Positions 55,200 to 62,912 of a stretch of DNA of 64,000 bases are shown piece after piece. The stretch lies in assembly GCF_006351965.1 (NCBI RefSeq), contig NZ_CP040932.1:3348001-3412000 (forward strand), read 5' to 3'. The notes under the pieces were generated by a model. The model was not told where the DNA came from, ran no database searches, and saw nothing but the letters and a program-made list of their open reading frames with translations. Within the stretch, counting starts at the first letter, position 1. The number at the start of each line of letters is the position of its first letter. A program made the position numbers and the translations under genes. Source of the stretch: Oceanicola sp. D3. GTDB lineage: Bacteria; Pseudomonadota; Alphaproteobacteria; Rhodobacterales; Rhodobacteraceae.

Positions 55200-55997
55200 A
55201 TGCGAAAGAGCTTCATCCTTGCGGGTGTCGTCATGGCGGCTGCGCTTGGAGCGCTGGCCATCACGGTGCCGGGCCCAGAGCCCGACGGCGTGACGCGGCC
55301 CGAGACCGTGAGCATCGCACCCGGCCAGATCGCCTTTCGTCCGCTCGGCAACTTCAGCCGCGCGGGCAAGGCCAGCACGCCGGGCGTGCGGCAAGTGGAG
55401 GTGCCCGGGTTCGAGATCATGAAGTTTCAGGTGTCCCGCGCCGAGTATCTCGCCTGCGTGGCCGATGGGGCCTGCGAAGACGTGGGCACCGGCGCGGGCC
55501 GCTATGCCCAAACGATGGTGAACTGGGCCGACGCCACCGCCTATGCCGCCTGGCTCTCGCGCCAGACAGGCGAGACCTGGCGGCTGCCCAGCGAGGCAGA
55601 GTGGCAGCGCGCCGCTGCCGAGCGGCAGGGCGATGCGGCACCTGACGAGGGCGAGTTGGACCCGGGCACGCGGATGCTTTCGCAATACGAGCGCGGTGTG
55701 CTGCTGCGCGGCAGCTCCAGCCCGGCCTTGCGGCCTCTGGGCGGCTTTGGCGAGAACAGCCTCGGGCTGGCCGACCTTGGCGGCAACGTCTGGGAGTGGA
55801 CAGACGGATGCATGGCCACGGGCCGGCTCGCCGCGGACGGCAGCATCGAGGCCTCCGAGCCCTACTGCGGCGTCCGTATCGCCGGAGGACGGCACCGGGC
55901 GGCGGTAATCGACTTCGTCCGCGATGCCAGCGTCGGCGGCTGCGCCGTGGGCCTGCCCCCCGATCACCTCGGCTTTCGCCTGGTACGCGAAGGCTGA
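55200..55997 (+). CDS. nirV: NirV, formylglycine-generating-enzyme-like protein
   Basis: A 265-residue protein with an N-terminal signal or anchor segment and an SUMF1/FGE-type domain (VEVPGFEIMKFQVSRAEYLACV, WADATAYAAWLSRQTGETWRLPSEAEWQRAA, LGLADLGGNVWEWT, ending HLGFRLVRE). NirV accompanies nirK in many denitrifiers; its exact function is unsettled. The catalytic Cys pair of true FGE is not evident, so sulfatase-type activity is unlikely. Confidence 0.9.
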   Translation: MRKSFILAGVVMAAALGALAITVPGPEPDGVTRPETVSIAPGQIAFRPLGNFSRAGKASTPGVRQVEVPGFEIMKFQVSRAEYLACVADGACEDVGTGAGRYAQTMVNWADATAYAAWLSRQTGETWRLPSEAEWQRAAAERQGDAAPDEGELDPGTRMLSQYERGVLLRGSSSPALRPLGGFGENSLGLADLGGNVWEWTDGCMATGRLAADGSIEASEPYCGVRIAGGRHRAAVIDFVRDASVGGCAVGLPPDHLGFRLVREG

Positions 55998-56115
55998 GGC
56001 CCCGCCGCGAGACGGAGGGCCATGGCCGACCGTTTCCGCCGCCGCCCCTCCCCGCGCGTCAGCGGGCGCAGAGAAAGCAGGGCGGTGTTGTCAAAGAACG
56101 GCCCGGCTTTGGAGC

Positions 56116-56385
56116 CTAGCGGGCGCTGGCGTCGAACGCGGGGATGGCGAGGAGCGCCATTAGCGTGAAACTGCCGAAGAAAAGTGCCATGGCAAGGTCA
56201 CCATTGGGAAAGAGATGCGCCCCGGCCCAGAACACGAGGGCGAGAAACAGCGGGTGTCGGGAATTTACGGCGAACCCGGGCTGCGCCGGGTCCAGAGCCA
56301 CGCCGCGCCGCCCGCCGAGGCAGGGCAGGAAGTGGCTGGCGATGAACACCGCCAGCGCCAGCGCGTATTCTCCCCACCCGGTCAT
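56116..56385 (-). CDS. nnrU: Shortened NnrU-like membrane protein
   Basis: An 89-residue protein. The N-terminal MTGWGEYALALAVFIASHFLP and the C-terminal GGRRGVALDPAQPGF...SRHPLFLALVFWAGAHLFPNGDLA both match NnrU, but the middle part that normally links them (roughly half of the protein) is absent. The frame is intact, so the deletion is in frame. Its start overlaps the stop of the preceding gene (ATGA). NnrU is linked to NO and nitrite reductase gene clusters; whether this form is active is unknown. Confidence 0.65.
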   Translation of the reverse strand: MTGWGEYALALAVFIASHFLPCLGGRRGVALDPAQPGFAVNSRHPLFLALVFWAGAHLFPNGDLAMALFFGSFTLMALLAIPAFDASAR

Positions 56386-56612
56386 TCCCCCTCCGCCTTT
56401 TCCATCAGCCGCAGGATATGGCAGGCGAAGGCCCATGTCGCGGGCAGGCCGATGACAAGCCCTCCAGCAGCGGCCTGCCAGGGCGTCAGCACCGGCAGGC
56501 CCAGCCATGAGCCGATGAGCGCGGCGAAGAACAGGTTGACCCCCATGGCCCCCGCCGCGAAGGGATAGATCCCGGCCAGAAGCTTCAAGGATGGGCGGCG
56601 CGGGAGGCTCAT
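56382..56612 (-). CDS. Small membrane protein, possibly NnrT-like
   Basis: A 76-residue protein with two hydrophobic segments (LLAGIYPFAAGAMGVNLFFAALIG and WQAAAGGLVIGLPATWAFACHIL). The ATG at 56612 overlaps the stop of the 57-residue gene upstream (ATGA), so this start is preferred over the ATG at 56630. By position before an NnrU-like gene in a nor operon it matches NnrT of Rhodobacter; this is from memory of gene order, not a sequence proof. Confidence 0.6.
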   Translation of the reverse strand: MSLPRRPSLKLLAGIYPFAAGAMGVNLFFAALIGSWLGLPVLTPWQAAAGGLVIGLPATWAFACHILRLMEKAEGE

Positions 56613-56782
56613 CGCCGGCTCACCAGCCATTGCACCGCCACCAGCGACAGCACAAGCGCGACGGAGCCCACGAGAAACCAGAACTCCGCCGTCTCGGTCT
56701 GGGGCTGCGGGATCGGACGCTCGAACGAGGCCGCCGCGAGCGGGGCGGGAAGCGTGGCGGTTAGGGCGAGAAGGCGTTTCAT
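56609..56782 (-). CDS. 57-residue membrane protein after norD
   Basis: A short gene with ATG at 56782, one base after the norD stop codon, and a GGAGAGC ribosome site inside norD. It encodes an N-terminal hydrophobic or signal segment (MKRLLALTATLPAPLAAA), a proline-rich spacer, and one membrane helix (FWFLVGSVALVLSLVAVQW) ending SRR. The stop overlaps the next start. I do not recognise it; location suggests a NO-reductase accessory subunit. Confidence 0.65.
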   Translation of the reverse strand: MKRLLALTATLPAPLAAASFERPIPQPQTETAEFWFLVGSVALVLSLVAVQWLVSRR

Positions 56783-56783
56783 G

Positions 56784-58667
56784 TCAGCTCTCCATGGTCA
56801 GGGTCTGGTAGATTTCGGGCAAGGCGCGCGGCAGGCGCGAGGGCTGCGGTAGCAGGGTGAAGCCGCCGCGTCCGAAGATGCGGGCGAACCAGTCCTGCCC
56901 GTCTTCGTCCACGATGACGCCATGCACCGCCTGCCCCGCCGCGCGGGCCTCGCGCACGGCCATGCGGCTGTCTTCGATGCCGTGCTGGCCCTCGTAGTGG
57001 TCAAGGTCGTTGGGCTTTCCGTCAGTCAGCACCAGCAGCAGGCGGCGGGTTGCGCCCTCCTCGGCAAGCTGGGCCGAAACATGGCGGATGGCAGCGCCAA
57101 GGCGGGTGTAATGCCCGGGGCGCAACCCGCCGATGCGGGCGGTCACGGCCGGCGCCATCGGCTCGGCAAAGCGCTTGGCGCGGTGCAGGAACACCCGGTC
57201 GCGCCGCAGCGAAGAGAAGCCCCAGATGCCCAGCCTGTCGCCCGCCGTGTCGATCCCTTCGGCCAGCGCCGCAACCGCCTGGCGCGCCACTTCGATCACA
57301 GAGGTGTCGCCGATGGCGGCCTCGGTGGAGCGGGAGCAGTCCATTAGCACCGCCACCGAAAGATCGCGGGCCATGGGCCGGTTGGCCTGCCACACGCGGT
57401 CGCTGCCCTCGTGGCCGCAGGCGATGTCGGTGCGCGAGGTCACCACGGCGTCGAGGTCCAGCTCGTCGCCGTCGATCTGGCGGGGCAGAACGACGCGGCG
57501 CGGGTGCAGCGGCGCGAACTGCCGTTTGACGCGGGCCACCAGTTTTGCATCCGGCGCGTAACTGGCCTGCGGCTTTGCCTCTGCTTCCAGCACGCGGGTG
57601 TGATCGGGCATGTAATCGCCGGTGCGGCGGTTCCATTCCGGGTAGGTGAAGGTGCCCGCCAGCCGCTCGTGCTCGGCGTCCTGCGGCGAGAGGTCAAGCG
57701 AGAGACGCAGCCGGGTGGCGGCGCGCTTGAGGTTCTGGCTCAGCGTCAGGTGATCCTGGTCTTCGGCGGCCTTGGCGGCATTGTCCTGATCGTCGTCATC
57801 GACCATGCGGTTGAGGTTGAGGCTCTCGGCCCAGGACAGGATCGACTCGAAGCGGTGGACGATGAAGCTGTCGCGCCGGTTGGCCTGGTCGCGGTCTTCG
57901 CGGCGGGCGTCCTTGCGGGTGGCAAGGGCCATGGCGGGGGCGGGCGCCTCGGCGGCTTCGGCGGGGGCCTTGCCGCCGCCGGTCCGCGGGCGGAGCCGGA
58001 ACCAGACGGCAACCGGCGCATAGCTGCGGTAGCCGCGCGGGGCGGGACAGGAGAGGCATTCCTCTGCCTCGGACCGCCCTGTAAGCTGGTCGAGCACCAG
58101 CCGCTCCACGCCCGCCTCGCAGCGCGGCAAGCCGCTGCGCTGGCGGGTTTCAACCAGATGGCGGCAGAGCGCCTCATAAGCGGGGCGCAGGCCGGGGCAG
58201 GCCGTATAGGCCCGATCCGAAGCGGCGGCCAGCGCGGCAATCTCCTGCCTGTCGGCGGCGAGTGGATCGGCAGCGGCGGCGGGAATATCGACCCTGGAGG
58301 CCAGCGCGGCGAGCCAGAGGTAGCAGGCGCGGTTGAGGGCGCGGGTTGGGAAGCTGTCGATCACCGGGGGCAGGCGCAGGCGGTCGCCGTCGAAATCGGC
58401 GACATTCACCTGCTCGCGCGGCGTGCCGAGCCGCCGCAGCCGCCCGGTGCGATGGGCGGAGGCGGTGAGCGGGGCCGGGGCGATTTCCACCCCTGCCCCG
58501 CCGCCCAGCGCCCGGAACAGCGCGGCGACGGAGGGGCGCACCTGCTCCAGCGTCACCGCCTCCCCGGCCTCCGCAGCGGCGCCCCAGCGCGAGGCCATGT
58601 CGTGCCAGAGGTTGCCGACAGTTTCCTCCGGTTCCATCAGGTCGAGCAGGTGCATCATGGCGCTCAC
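56784..58667 (-). CDS. norD: NO-reductase activation protein NorD
   Basis: A 627-residue protein with a C-terminal von Willebrand A domain whose MIDAS motif is MDCSRS, then TDGKPNDLDHYEGQHGIEDSRMA. The long N-terminal part and charged middle match NorD. NorD works with the MoxR-type ATPase NorQ to assemble or activate the NorBC NO reductase. It overlaps norQ by 4 bases. All domains expected for NorD are present. Confidence 0.93.
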   Translation of the reverse strand: MSAMMHLLDLMEPEETVGNLWHDMASRWGAAAEAGEAVTLEQVRPSVAALFRALGGGAGVEIAPAPLTASAHRTGRLRRLGTPREQVNVADFDGDRLRLPPVIDSFPTRALNRACYLWLAALASRVDIPAAAADPLAADRQEIAALAAASDRAYTACPGLRPAYEALCRHLVETRQRSGLPRCEAGVERLVLDQLTGRSEAEECLSCPAPRGYRSYAPVAVWFRLRPRTGGGKAPAEAAEAPAPAMALATRKDARREDRDQANRRDSFIVHRFESILSWAESLNLNRMVDDDDQDNAAKAAEDQDHLTLSQNLKRAATRLRLSLDLSPQDAEHERLAGTFTYPEWNRRTGDYMPDHTRVLEAEAKPQASYAPDAKLVARVKRQFAPLHPRRVVLPRQIDGDELDLDAVVTSRTDIACGHEGSDRVWQANRPMARDLSVAVLMDCSRSTEAAIGDTSVIEVARQAVAALAEGIDTAGDRLGIWGFSSLRRDRVFLHRAKRFAEPMAPAVTARIGGLRPGHYTRLGAAIRHVSAQLAEEGATRRLLLVLTDGKPNDLDHYEGQHGIEDSRMAVREARAAGQAVHGVIVDEDGQDWFARIFGRGGFTLLPQPSRLPRALPEIYQTLTMES

Positions 58668-59458
58668 CCGTAGATCACGGCGGCGAGGTCGCGCAGCGCC
58701 TGCTGGGTGTCGGGCTCGTCGCTGAGCGGCGCGATCACCGCGGCCTCCAGCGCCCGCTCCACCGCCATGCCGCCTGCGATCATCGTCGCGGCATAGATCA
58801 GCAGCCGGGTGGAAACCCCCTCCTCCAGATCCATCCCCGAAAGCGCGCGGATCTTGCCGCCGAGCCGCACCAGCGCCGTGGCGCGGGCCTCGTCGAGCCC
58901 GCTTTCGCGCATCACCACCGGCACTTCCACCTCGGGCGACGGGAACTCGAAGCCGATGGAGACGAAGCGCTGGCGGGTCGAAGGCTTCAGCTTCTTCAGC
59001 ACGTTCTGGTAGCCGGGGTTGTAGCTGGCCACGAGCATGAAGCTCTTTGGTGCGGCCAGCTCCTCGCCGGTGCGGTCGATCACCAGGCGGCGGCGGTCGT
59101 CGGTGAGCGGGTGGAGCACCACGGTCACGTCTTTCCGGGCTTCCACCACCTCGTCGAGGTAGCAGATGCCGCCCTCGCGCACCGCCCGTGTCAGCGGCCC
59201 GTCGACCCAGACGGTCTCGCCCCCCTTCAGCAGGTAGCGCCCGATCAAGTCGGCGGCCGAGAGGTCGTCGTGGCAGGCGACGGTGTGGAGCGGCAGGCCA
59301 AGCCGGGCCGCCATATGCTCGACGAAGCGGGTCTTGCCGCAGCCGGTGGGCCCCTTCAGAAGAAGGGGCAGACCGTTTTCATGGGCCGTTTCGAACACCG
59401 CGCATTCGTCTGCTTGCGCGTGATAGAACGGCAGGTCGGCTGTGTTCAGGTCTTTCAC
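58664..59458 (-). CDS. norQ: NO-reductase activation ATPase NorQ
   Basis: A 264-residue MoxR-type AAA+ ATPase. Walker A is GPTGCGKT at residues 36-43, Walker B is GGICYLDEVVEAR, and sensor and arginine-finger regions follow (FMLVASYNPGYQN, PSTRQRFVSI). The GTG at 59458 has GGGAGA upstream; the longer frame runs into norB. It starts 4 bases after norB. Confidence 0.93.
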   Translation of the reverse strand: MKDLNTADLPFYHAQADECAVFETAHENGLPLLLKGPTGCGKTRFVEHMAARLGLPLHTVACHDDLSAADLIGRYLLKGGETVWVDGPLTRAVREGGICYLDEVVEARKDVTVVLHPLTDDRRRLVIDRTGEELAAPKSFMLVASYNPGYQNVLKKLKPSTRQRFVSIGFEFPSPEVEVPVVMRESGLDEARATALVRLGGKIRALSGMDLEEGVSTRLLIYAATMIAGGMAVERALEAAVIAPLSDEPDTQQALRDLAAVIYG

Positions 59459-59462
59459 CGGA

Positions 59463-60806
59463 TCATTCTCCCGGAACGGCCATGGGGCCGGGTTTGACGA
59501 CCTCGCGGCGCACCACGAGCATGGAGTAGATGAACAGCAACGCCCCCAGCACCACTGCCACCCCGGAGCCGAAGCGCATGAGGTAGAAGAGGCCGAGCTG
59601 GTCCTGCACGTCCATGAAATACTCACCCAAGATTCGCTGCATGTGCGTCTGGATCGTGCCGGCGAAGGTGAGCGTGAAGGTCATGAAGCTCATTCCCCCG
59701 GTCATCAGCCAGAAGGACGCCATGTTGAGCACCTGGTTGTAGGGCGCGCGGTTCCGCAGCACCGGCATGGCGTAGCTGAACATCGCCAGGTTCAGGGCCA
59801 CATAGGCGCCGTAGAAGGCCAGGTGCCCGTGGGCGGCAGTGATCTGGGTGCCGTGGGTGTAGAAGTTCACCCCGTGCAGCGTGTGCAGGAAGCCCCAGAC
59901 GCCGGCACCGAAGAAGGCGACGGTGGACGAGCCGAGCGACCAGAGCAGCGCGGCCTTGTTCGGGTGGTTCTTGCGCCCCTTCCAGACCATGATGAAGGCG
60001 AAGGACATCATGGCGAAGAAGGGCACCACTTCGAAGGTCGAGAAGATCGAGCCGACCCATTGCCAGTAGCCCGGCGTGCCGATCCAGTAGAAGTGGTGGC
60101 CGGTGCCGAGGATGCCGGAGAAGAGCGCGGTGGCGACGATGACATAAAGCCATTTCTCGATCACCTCGCGGTCGACCCCGGTGAGCTTGAGCATCAGGAA
60201 GCCCAGGATCGCGGCCATCACCAGCTCCCATGTCGCCTCGACCCAGAGGTGGACGACGAACCACCAGTACATCTTGTCGAGGCTGAGGTTGTCGGGGTTG
60301 ATGAAGGCAAAGACCCAGAGCAGGCAGAGCAGCCACAGGCCCATCATCAGGATGTTGGTGATCGCCGTCTTGCGGCCCGCGAGGAAGGTGAGCGAGACGT
60401 TCACGAGGAAGATCACGGCGGCCACGAGGATGCCGAACTTGACCCAGAGCGGCTGCTCCAGAAACTCCCGCCCGCCGTGGATGCCCACGAGGTAGGAGCC
60501 GACGGCGCCCAGCGTGCCGACCACGAGGATCGCCAGTTGGATGTAGGCGAGCTTGACCGAGAAAATCTCGCGCTCGCTCTCCTCGGGCACGAGGTAATAG
60601 GCCGCGCCGAAGAAGCCCAGCAGCAGCCAGACAATGAGCGCGTTGGTGTGGATCATCCGGACGATGTTGAAGGGCAGCAGCTCCGACAGCGTGTTGGGCG
60701 AAACGTAGATCCAGCCCAGCAGCAGCCCGCCCAGAACCTGGATGCCGAAGAGCGCCATGGCGGTGACGAAATAGGCGTAGGCCACCTTTTGCGATTGGTA
60801 TTTCAT
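59463..60806 (-). CDS. norB: Nitric oxide reductase large subunit NorB
   Basis: A 447-residue, roughly 12-helix member of the heme-copper oxidase superfamily that reduces NO to N2O. Heme and non-heme-iron ligands appear in MIHTNALIVWLLLG, LWVEATWELVMAAIL (with the Glu ligand region), GTGHHFYWIG and AAHGHLAFYGAYVALNLAMFSYAMP. It is one subunit of cytochrome-c-dependent NorBC. It lies 12 bases after norC. Confidence 0.97.
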   Translation of the reverse strand: MKYQSQKVAYAYFVTAMALFGIQVLGGLLLGWIYVSPNTLSELLPFNIVRMIHTNALIVWLLLGFFGAAYYLVPEESEREIFSVKLAYIQLAILVVGTLGAVGSYLVGIHGGREFLEQPLWVKFGILVAAVIFLVNVSLTFLAGRKTAITNILMMGLWLLCLLWVFAFINPDNLSLDKMYWWFVVHLWVEATWELVMAAILGFLMLKLTGVDREVIEKWLYVIVATALFSGILGTGHHFYWIGTPGYWQWVGSIFSTFEVVPFFAMMSFAFIMVWKGRKNHPNKAALLWSLGSSTVAFFGAGVWGFLHTLHGVNFYTHGTQITAAHGHLAFYGAYVALNLAMFSYAMPVLRNRAPYNQVLNMASFWLMTGGMSFMTFTLTFAGTIQTHMQRILGEYFMDVQDQLGLFYLMRFGSGVAVVLGALLFIYSMLVVRREVVKPGPMAVPGE

Positions 60807-60818
60807 GATGTCTCTCCC

Positions 60819-61271
60819 TTAGCCCGCGTCGTTCGGCGGCCAGTTCTGGGTGTCGGTCTGATCGGCCCAGCGGAGGAATTCGGCGAGGGCACGCATCTCC
60901 TCCTCGGTGATCTCGAAGAAGGGCATCTGGCGGCGGCCCTCGATGCCGGAGGGCTGGGCCTTCATCCAGCCGTCGAGGATCTCGTAGGCCAGCTCGGGAT
61001 CATCCAGCGCGCCCCAGCGGGTCATCACGTTGCCGAGCTCCGGGGCAAAATAGGCGCCCTCGCCGTGCAGCGTGTGGCAGTTGATGCAGGAGTGGCGCTC
61101 CCACACATGCTTGCCGTGGCGCACCTCCTCGCTCAGCTCCATGCCGGCGGTGGAGGTTTGCACGATGTGCCGGTGGCTCTGCACCGTCATGGCCACGAAC
61201 ACGACCACGAAGAATATGGATCCCCCGTAGAACACGTTTCGGGCGCGCGATTTGGTAAGTATTTCTGACAT
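60819..61271 (-). CDS. norC: Nitric oxide reductase cytochrome c subunit NorC
   Basis: A 150-residue membrane-anchored cytochrome c. One N-terminal helix (YGGSIFFVVVFVAMTV) holds it in the membrane, the heme site is C62-C65-H66 in CINCH, and the axial Met is probably in RRQMPFFEITEEE. The start at 61271 matches the family N-terminus; the upstream extension is not homologous. The NnrR-type box 62 bases upstream fits NO control. First gene of norCBQD. Confidence 0.95.
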   Translation of the reverse strand: MSEILTKSRARNVFYGGSIFFVVVFVAMTVQSHRHIVQTSTAGMELSEEVRHGKHVWERHSCINCHTLHGEGAYFAPELGNVMTRWGALDDPELAYEILDGWMKAQPSGIEGRRQMPFFEITEEEMRALAEFLRWADQTDTQNWPPNDAG

Positions 61272-61333
61272 GTCGCGTTCCGGAAGTTTTGTTTCGGATG
61301 CGACTTTTCTAAGGGCCACCGGCGGGCCGGATG

Positions 61334-61347
61334 TTGCGCAAGCGCAA
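61334..61347. promoter_or_regulatory. NnrR/Fnr-type box between norC and the DUF1858 gene
   Basis: TTGCGCAAGCGCAA, a perfect palindrome of the TTG-N8-CAA type, centred about 70 bases from norC and 55 from the DUF1858 start. It can serve both divergent genes. Confidence 0.75.
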
Positions 61348-61395
61348 AGAAGCGAGCGAAAGCCGGGGGCAGGCTGGGGCGGGAAAGGACACGCC

Positions 61396-61656
61396 ATGCG
61401 CCGCCGCCCCGATTTCGACGATCCGGACCTGCCGCTCTCGGAGCTGTTCAACGCCTGGCCTGAAATGGCCACGGTCTTTCTCGAACGCCGGATGCTTTGC
61501 CCGGGCTGCCCGATAGCCCCGTTTCACGCCATACCCGACGCCTGCCTGGAATACGATCTGGACGAAGACGCCTTTCGGGCCGAACTGGAAGCGCGGGCCG
61601 GCCCCGGCTTCAGGACTGGGCGCCGCTCAGCACCACGAGGGCGTGCGGATCGGTGA
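61396..61656 (+). CDS. DUF1858-type small redox-disulfide protein
   Basis: An 86-residue protein: DLPLSELFNAWPEMATVFLERRMLCPGCPIAPFHAI, then a final acidic helix. The pair of cysteines in CPGCP and the LSELF..WP pattern match the hybrid-cluster-protein-associated disulfide domain (DUF1858). The start at 61396 is divergent from norC and shares its NnrR-type box. Its end overlaps the 3' end of nnrR on the other strand by about 47 bases. Function unknown. Confidence 0.8.
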   Translation: MRRRPDFDDPDLPLSELFNAWPEMATVFLERRMLCPGCPIAPFHAIPDACLEYDLDEDAFRAELEARAGPGFRTGRRSAPRGRADR

Positions 61657-62305
61657 CCGTAATGTGCTTGCGGGTCGATTCCACGATGCCGTCCTTCTGC
61701 CAGGCCGACAGCAACCGGCTCACCGTGTGCAGCGTGGTGCCTGTCATCTCGGAGATGTTCTGACGGGTGACGGGAAAGGCGATCTCGATGCCTTCGGGCA
61801 CCTTGCGCCCGCTCTGGGTGACCATCCGCAGCAGGGCGCAGGCGACGCGCTTCTCGACGGCCTGGGTGGCCATCTCTGTCAGTGTTTCCTGAATCTGACC
61901 AAGGCGCTGGCCGAGGGTCTTGTAACTCTCGGAAGCAAAGCCGGGGTAACGGGCGGTGAAATCGGACCACAGCCGCACCGGCCATGACAGCGCGATGCTT
62001 TCGGCGGCAGCAATGGAGGTGGCCGGATAGGTCTCTCGTTGCAGGGCCGGGGCAATCCCGAAGAGCTGGCCCGGCGAGATGTGCAGCACGATGATCTGAT
62101 CGCCACCCGGCGTGGTGCGCACCACGCGCAGGTAGCCATCGAGCAGGAGGTAGAACCGGTCGGCGTGCTCGCCCTCGCGGAAGATCTCGCGGCCCTCCTC
62201 GTAGCGACGCGACACGGCGGCATCGAGGATCTCGCGGATCTGCGAACGCTCCAGCAGCGAGAAGGGCGGCAGGCCGTTCAGAAGGCTTTCGTCAAGTTTC
62301 GGCAC
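61610..62305 (-). CDS. nnrR: Crp/Fnr-family NO-responsive regulator NnrR
   Basis: A 231-residue Crp/Fnr protein. An N-terminal cyclic-nucleotide-like sensor fold (GREIFREGEHADRFYLLLDGYLRVV) is followed by a helix-turn-helix (VTRQNISEMTGTTLHTVSRLLSAWQ). Cysteines of an Fnr iron-sulfur cluster are absent, as expected for NnrR/DNR. The genes around it and the TTG-N8-CAA boxes in the window agree. It is divergent from the pseudoazurin gene. Confidence 0.88.
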   Translation of the reverse strand: MPKLDESLLNGLPPFSLLERSQIREILDAAVSRRYEEGREIFREGEHADRFYLLLDGYLRVVRTTPGGDQIIVLHISPGQLFGIAPALQRETYPATSIAAAESIALSWPVRLWSDFTARYPGFASESYKTLGQRLGQIQETLTEMATQAVEKRVACALLRMVTQSGRKVPEGIEIAFPVTRQNISEMTGTTLHTVSRLLSAWQKDGIVESTRKHITVTDPHALVVLSGAQS

Positions 62306-62320
62306 TTTCGCTCGCAGAGT

Positions 62321-62334
62321 TTGTTTCAGAGCAA
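62321..62334. promoter_or_regulatory. NnrR/Fnr-type box between nnrR and pseudoazurin genes
   Basis: TTGTTTCAGAGCAA (TTG-N8-CAA), 15 bases before the nnrR start and 71 bases before the pseudoazurin ATG. It may activate the pseudoazurin gene and repress nnrR. Confidence 0.6.
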
Positions 62335-62405
62335 CGTTTACCCCGGAGCCTTAGTGCAAAACCCGCTCAACCGAAACAAGCGGATACGCATGAAAGGATA
62401 GTCCG

Positions 62406-62834
62406 ATGTTTGCCAAGATGATGCTTGCCGGAGCCCTGACCCTCGCCGCGAGCGCGGGCTGGGCCGAGACCCACGAGGTGAAGATGCTCAACAAGGGCGA
62501 GGTTGGCGCGATGGTCTTCGAGCCCGCCTATGTGAAGGCCGCGCCCGGCGACGTGGTGAAGTTCATCCCCACCGACAAGGGCCACAACGTGGAGAGCATC
62601 GAGGGGATGCTCCCGGAGGGGGTGGAGGCCTTCAAGACCAAGAACAACGCGGAATTCGAGCTGACCGTGGAGGCCGAGGGGCTTTATGGCATCAAGTGCA
62701 CGCCGCACTACGCCATGGGCATGATTGCGCTGGTGCAGGTTGGCGAGGCCGTCAACCTCGATGAGGCCTCGACGGTGAAGCACAAGGGCAAGGCGAAAGG
62801 CCGGATGGCCGATCTCTTCGCCCAGGTCGAGTAG
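62406..62834 (+). CDS. Pseudoazurin
   Basis: A 142-residue periplasmic blue copper protein with a 20-residue signal peptide (ending GWAE). Copper ligands are H60, C98, H101 and M106 (H40, C78, H81, M86 in the mature protein), in KGHNVES and [10 protein letters not shown]. Pseudoazurin donates electrons to NirK and sometimes to NO and N2O reductases. It is divergent from nnrR and has a hairpin before the next gene. Confidence 0.95.
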   Translation: MFAKMMLAGALTLAASAGWAETHEVKMLNKGEVGAMVFEPAYVKAAPGDVVKFIPTDKGHNVESIEGMLPEGVEAFKTKNNAEFELTVEAEGLYGIKCTPHYAMGMIALVQVGEAVNLDEASTVKHKGKAKGRMADLFAQVE

Positions 62835-62861
62835 TCCCAGTTTCCTTCGAACTCGACCATC

Positions 62862-62885
62862 GGGCGGCGCCTTGGGGTGCCGCCC
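62862..62885 (+). terminator. Hairpin between pseudoazurin and nnrS genes
   Basis: GGGCGGC at the left pairs with GCCGCCC at the right around a loop with inner pairing (GCC/GGT). Followed by GTCCCCTTT. A moderate terminator or attenuator candidate. Confidence 0.45.
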
Positions 62886-62912
62886 GTCCCCTTTCGATCC
62901 GGGAGTCCTGCT

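Noticed and set aside
59442-61268. A 608-residue open frame on the plus strand over norB and norC
   Set aside because: Antisense of norB/norC with His/Glu/Gly-rich composition; no ribosome site or family motif.
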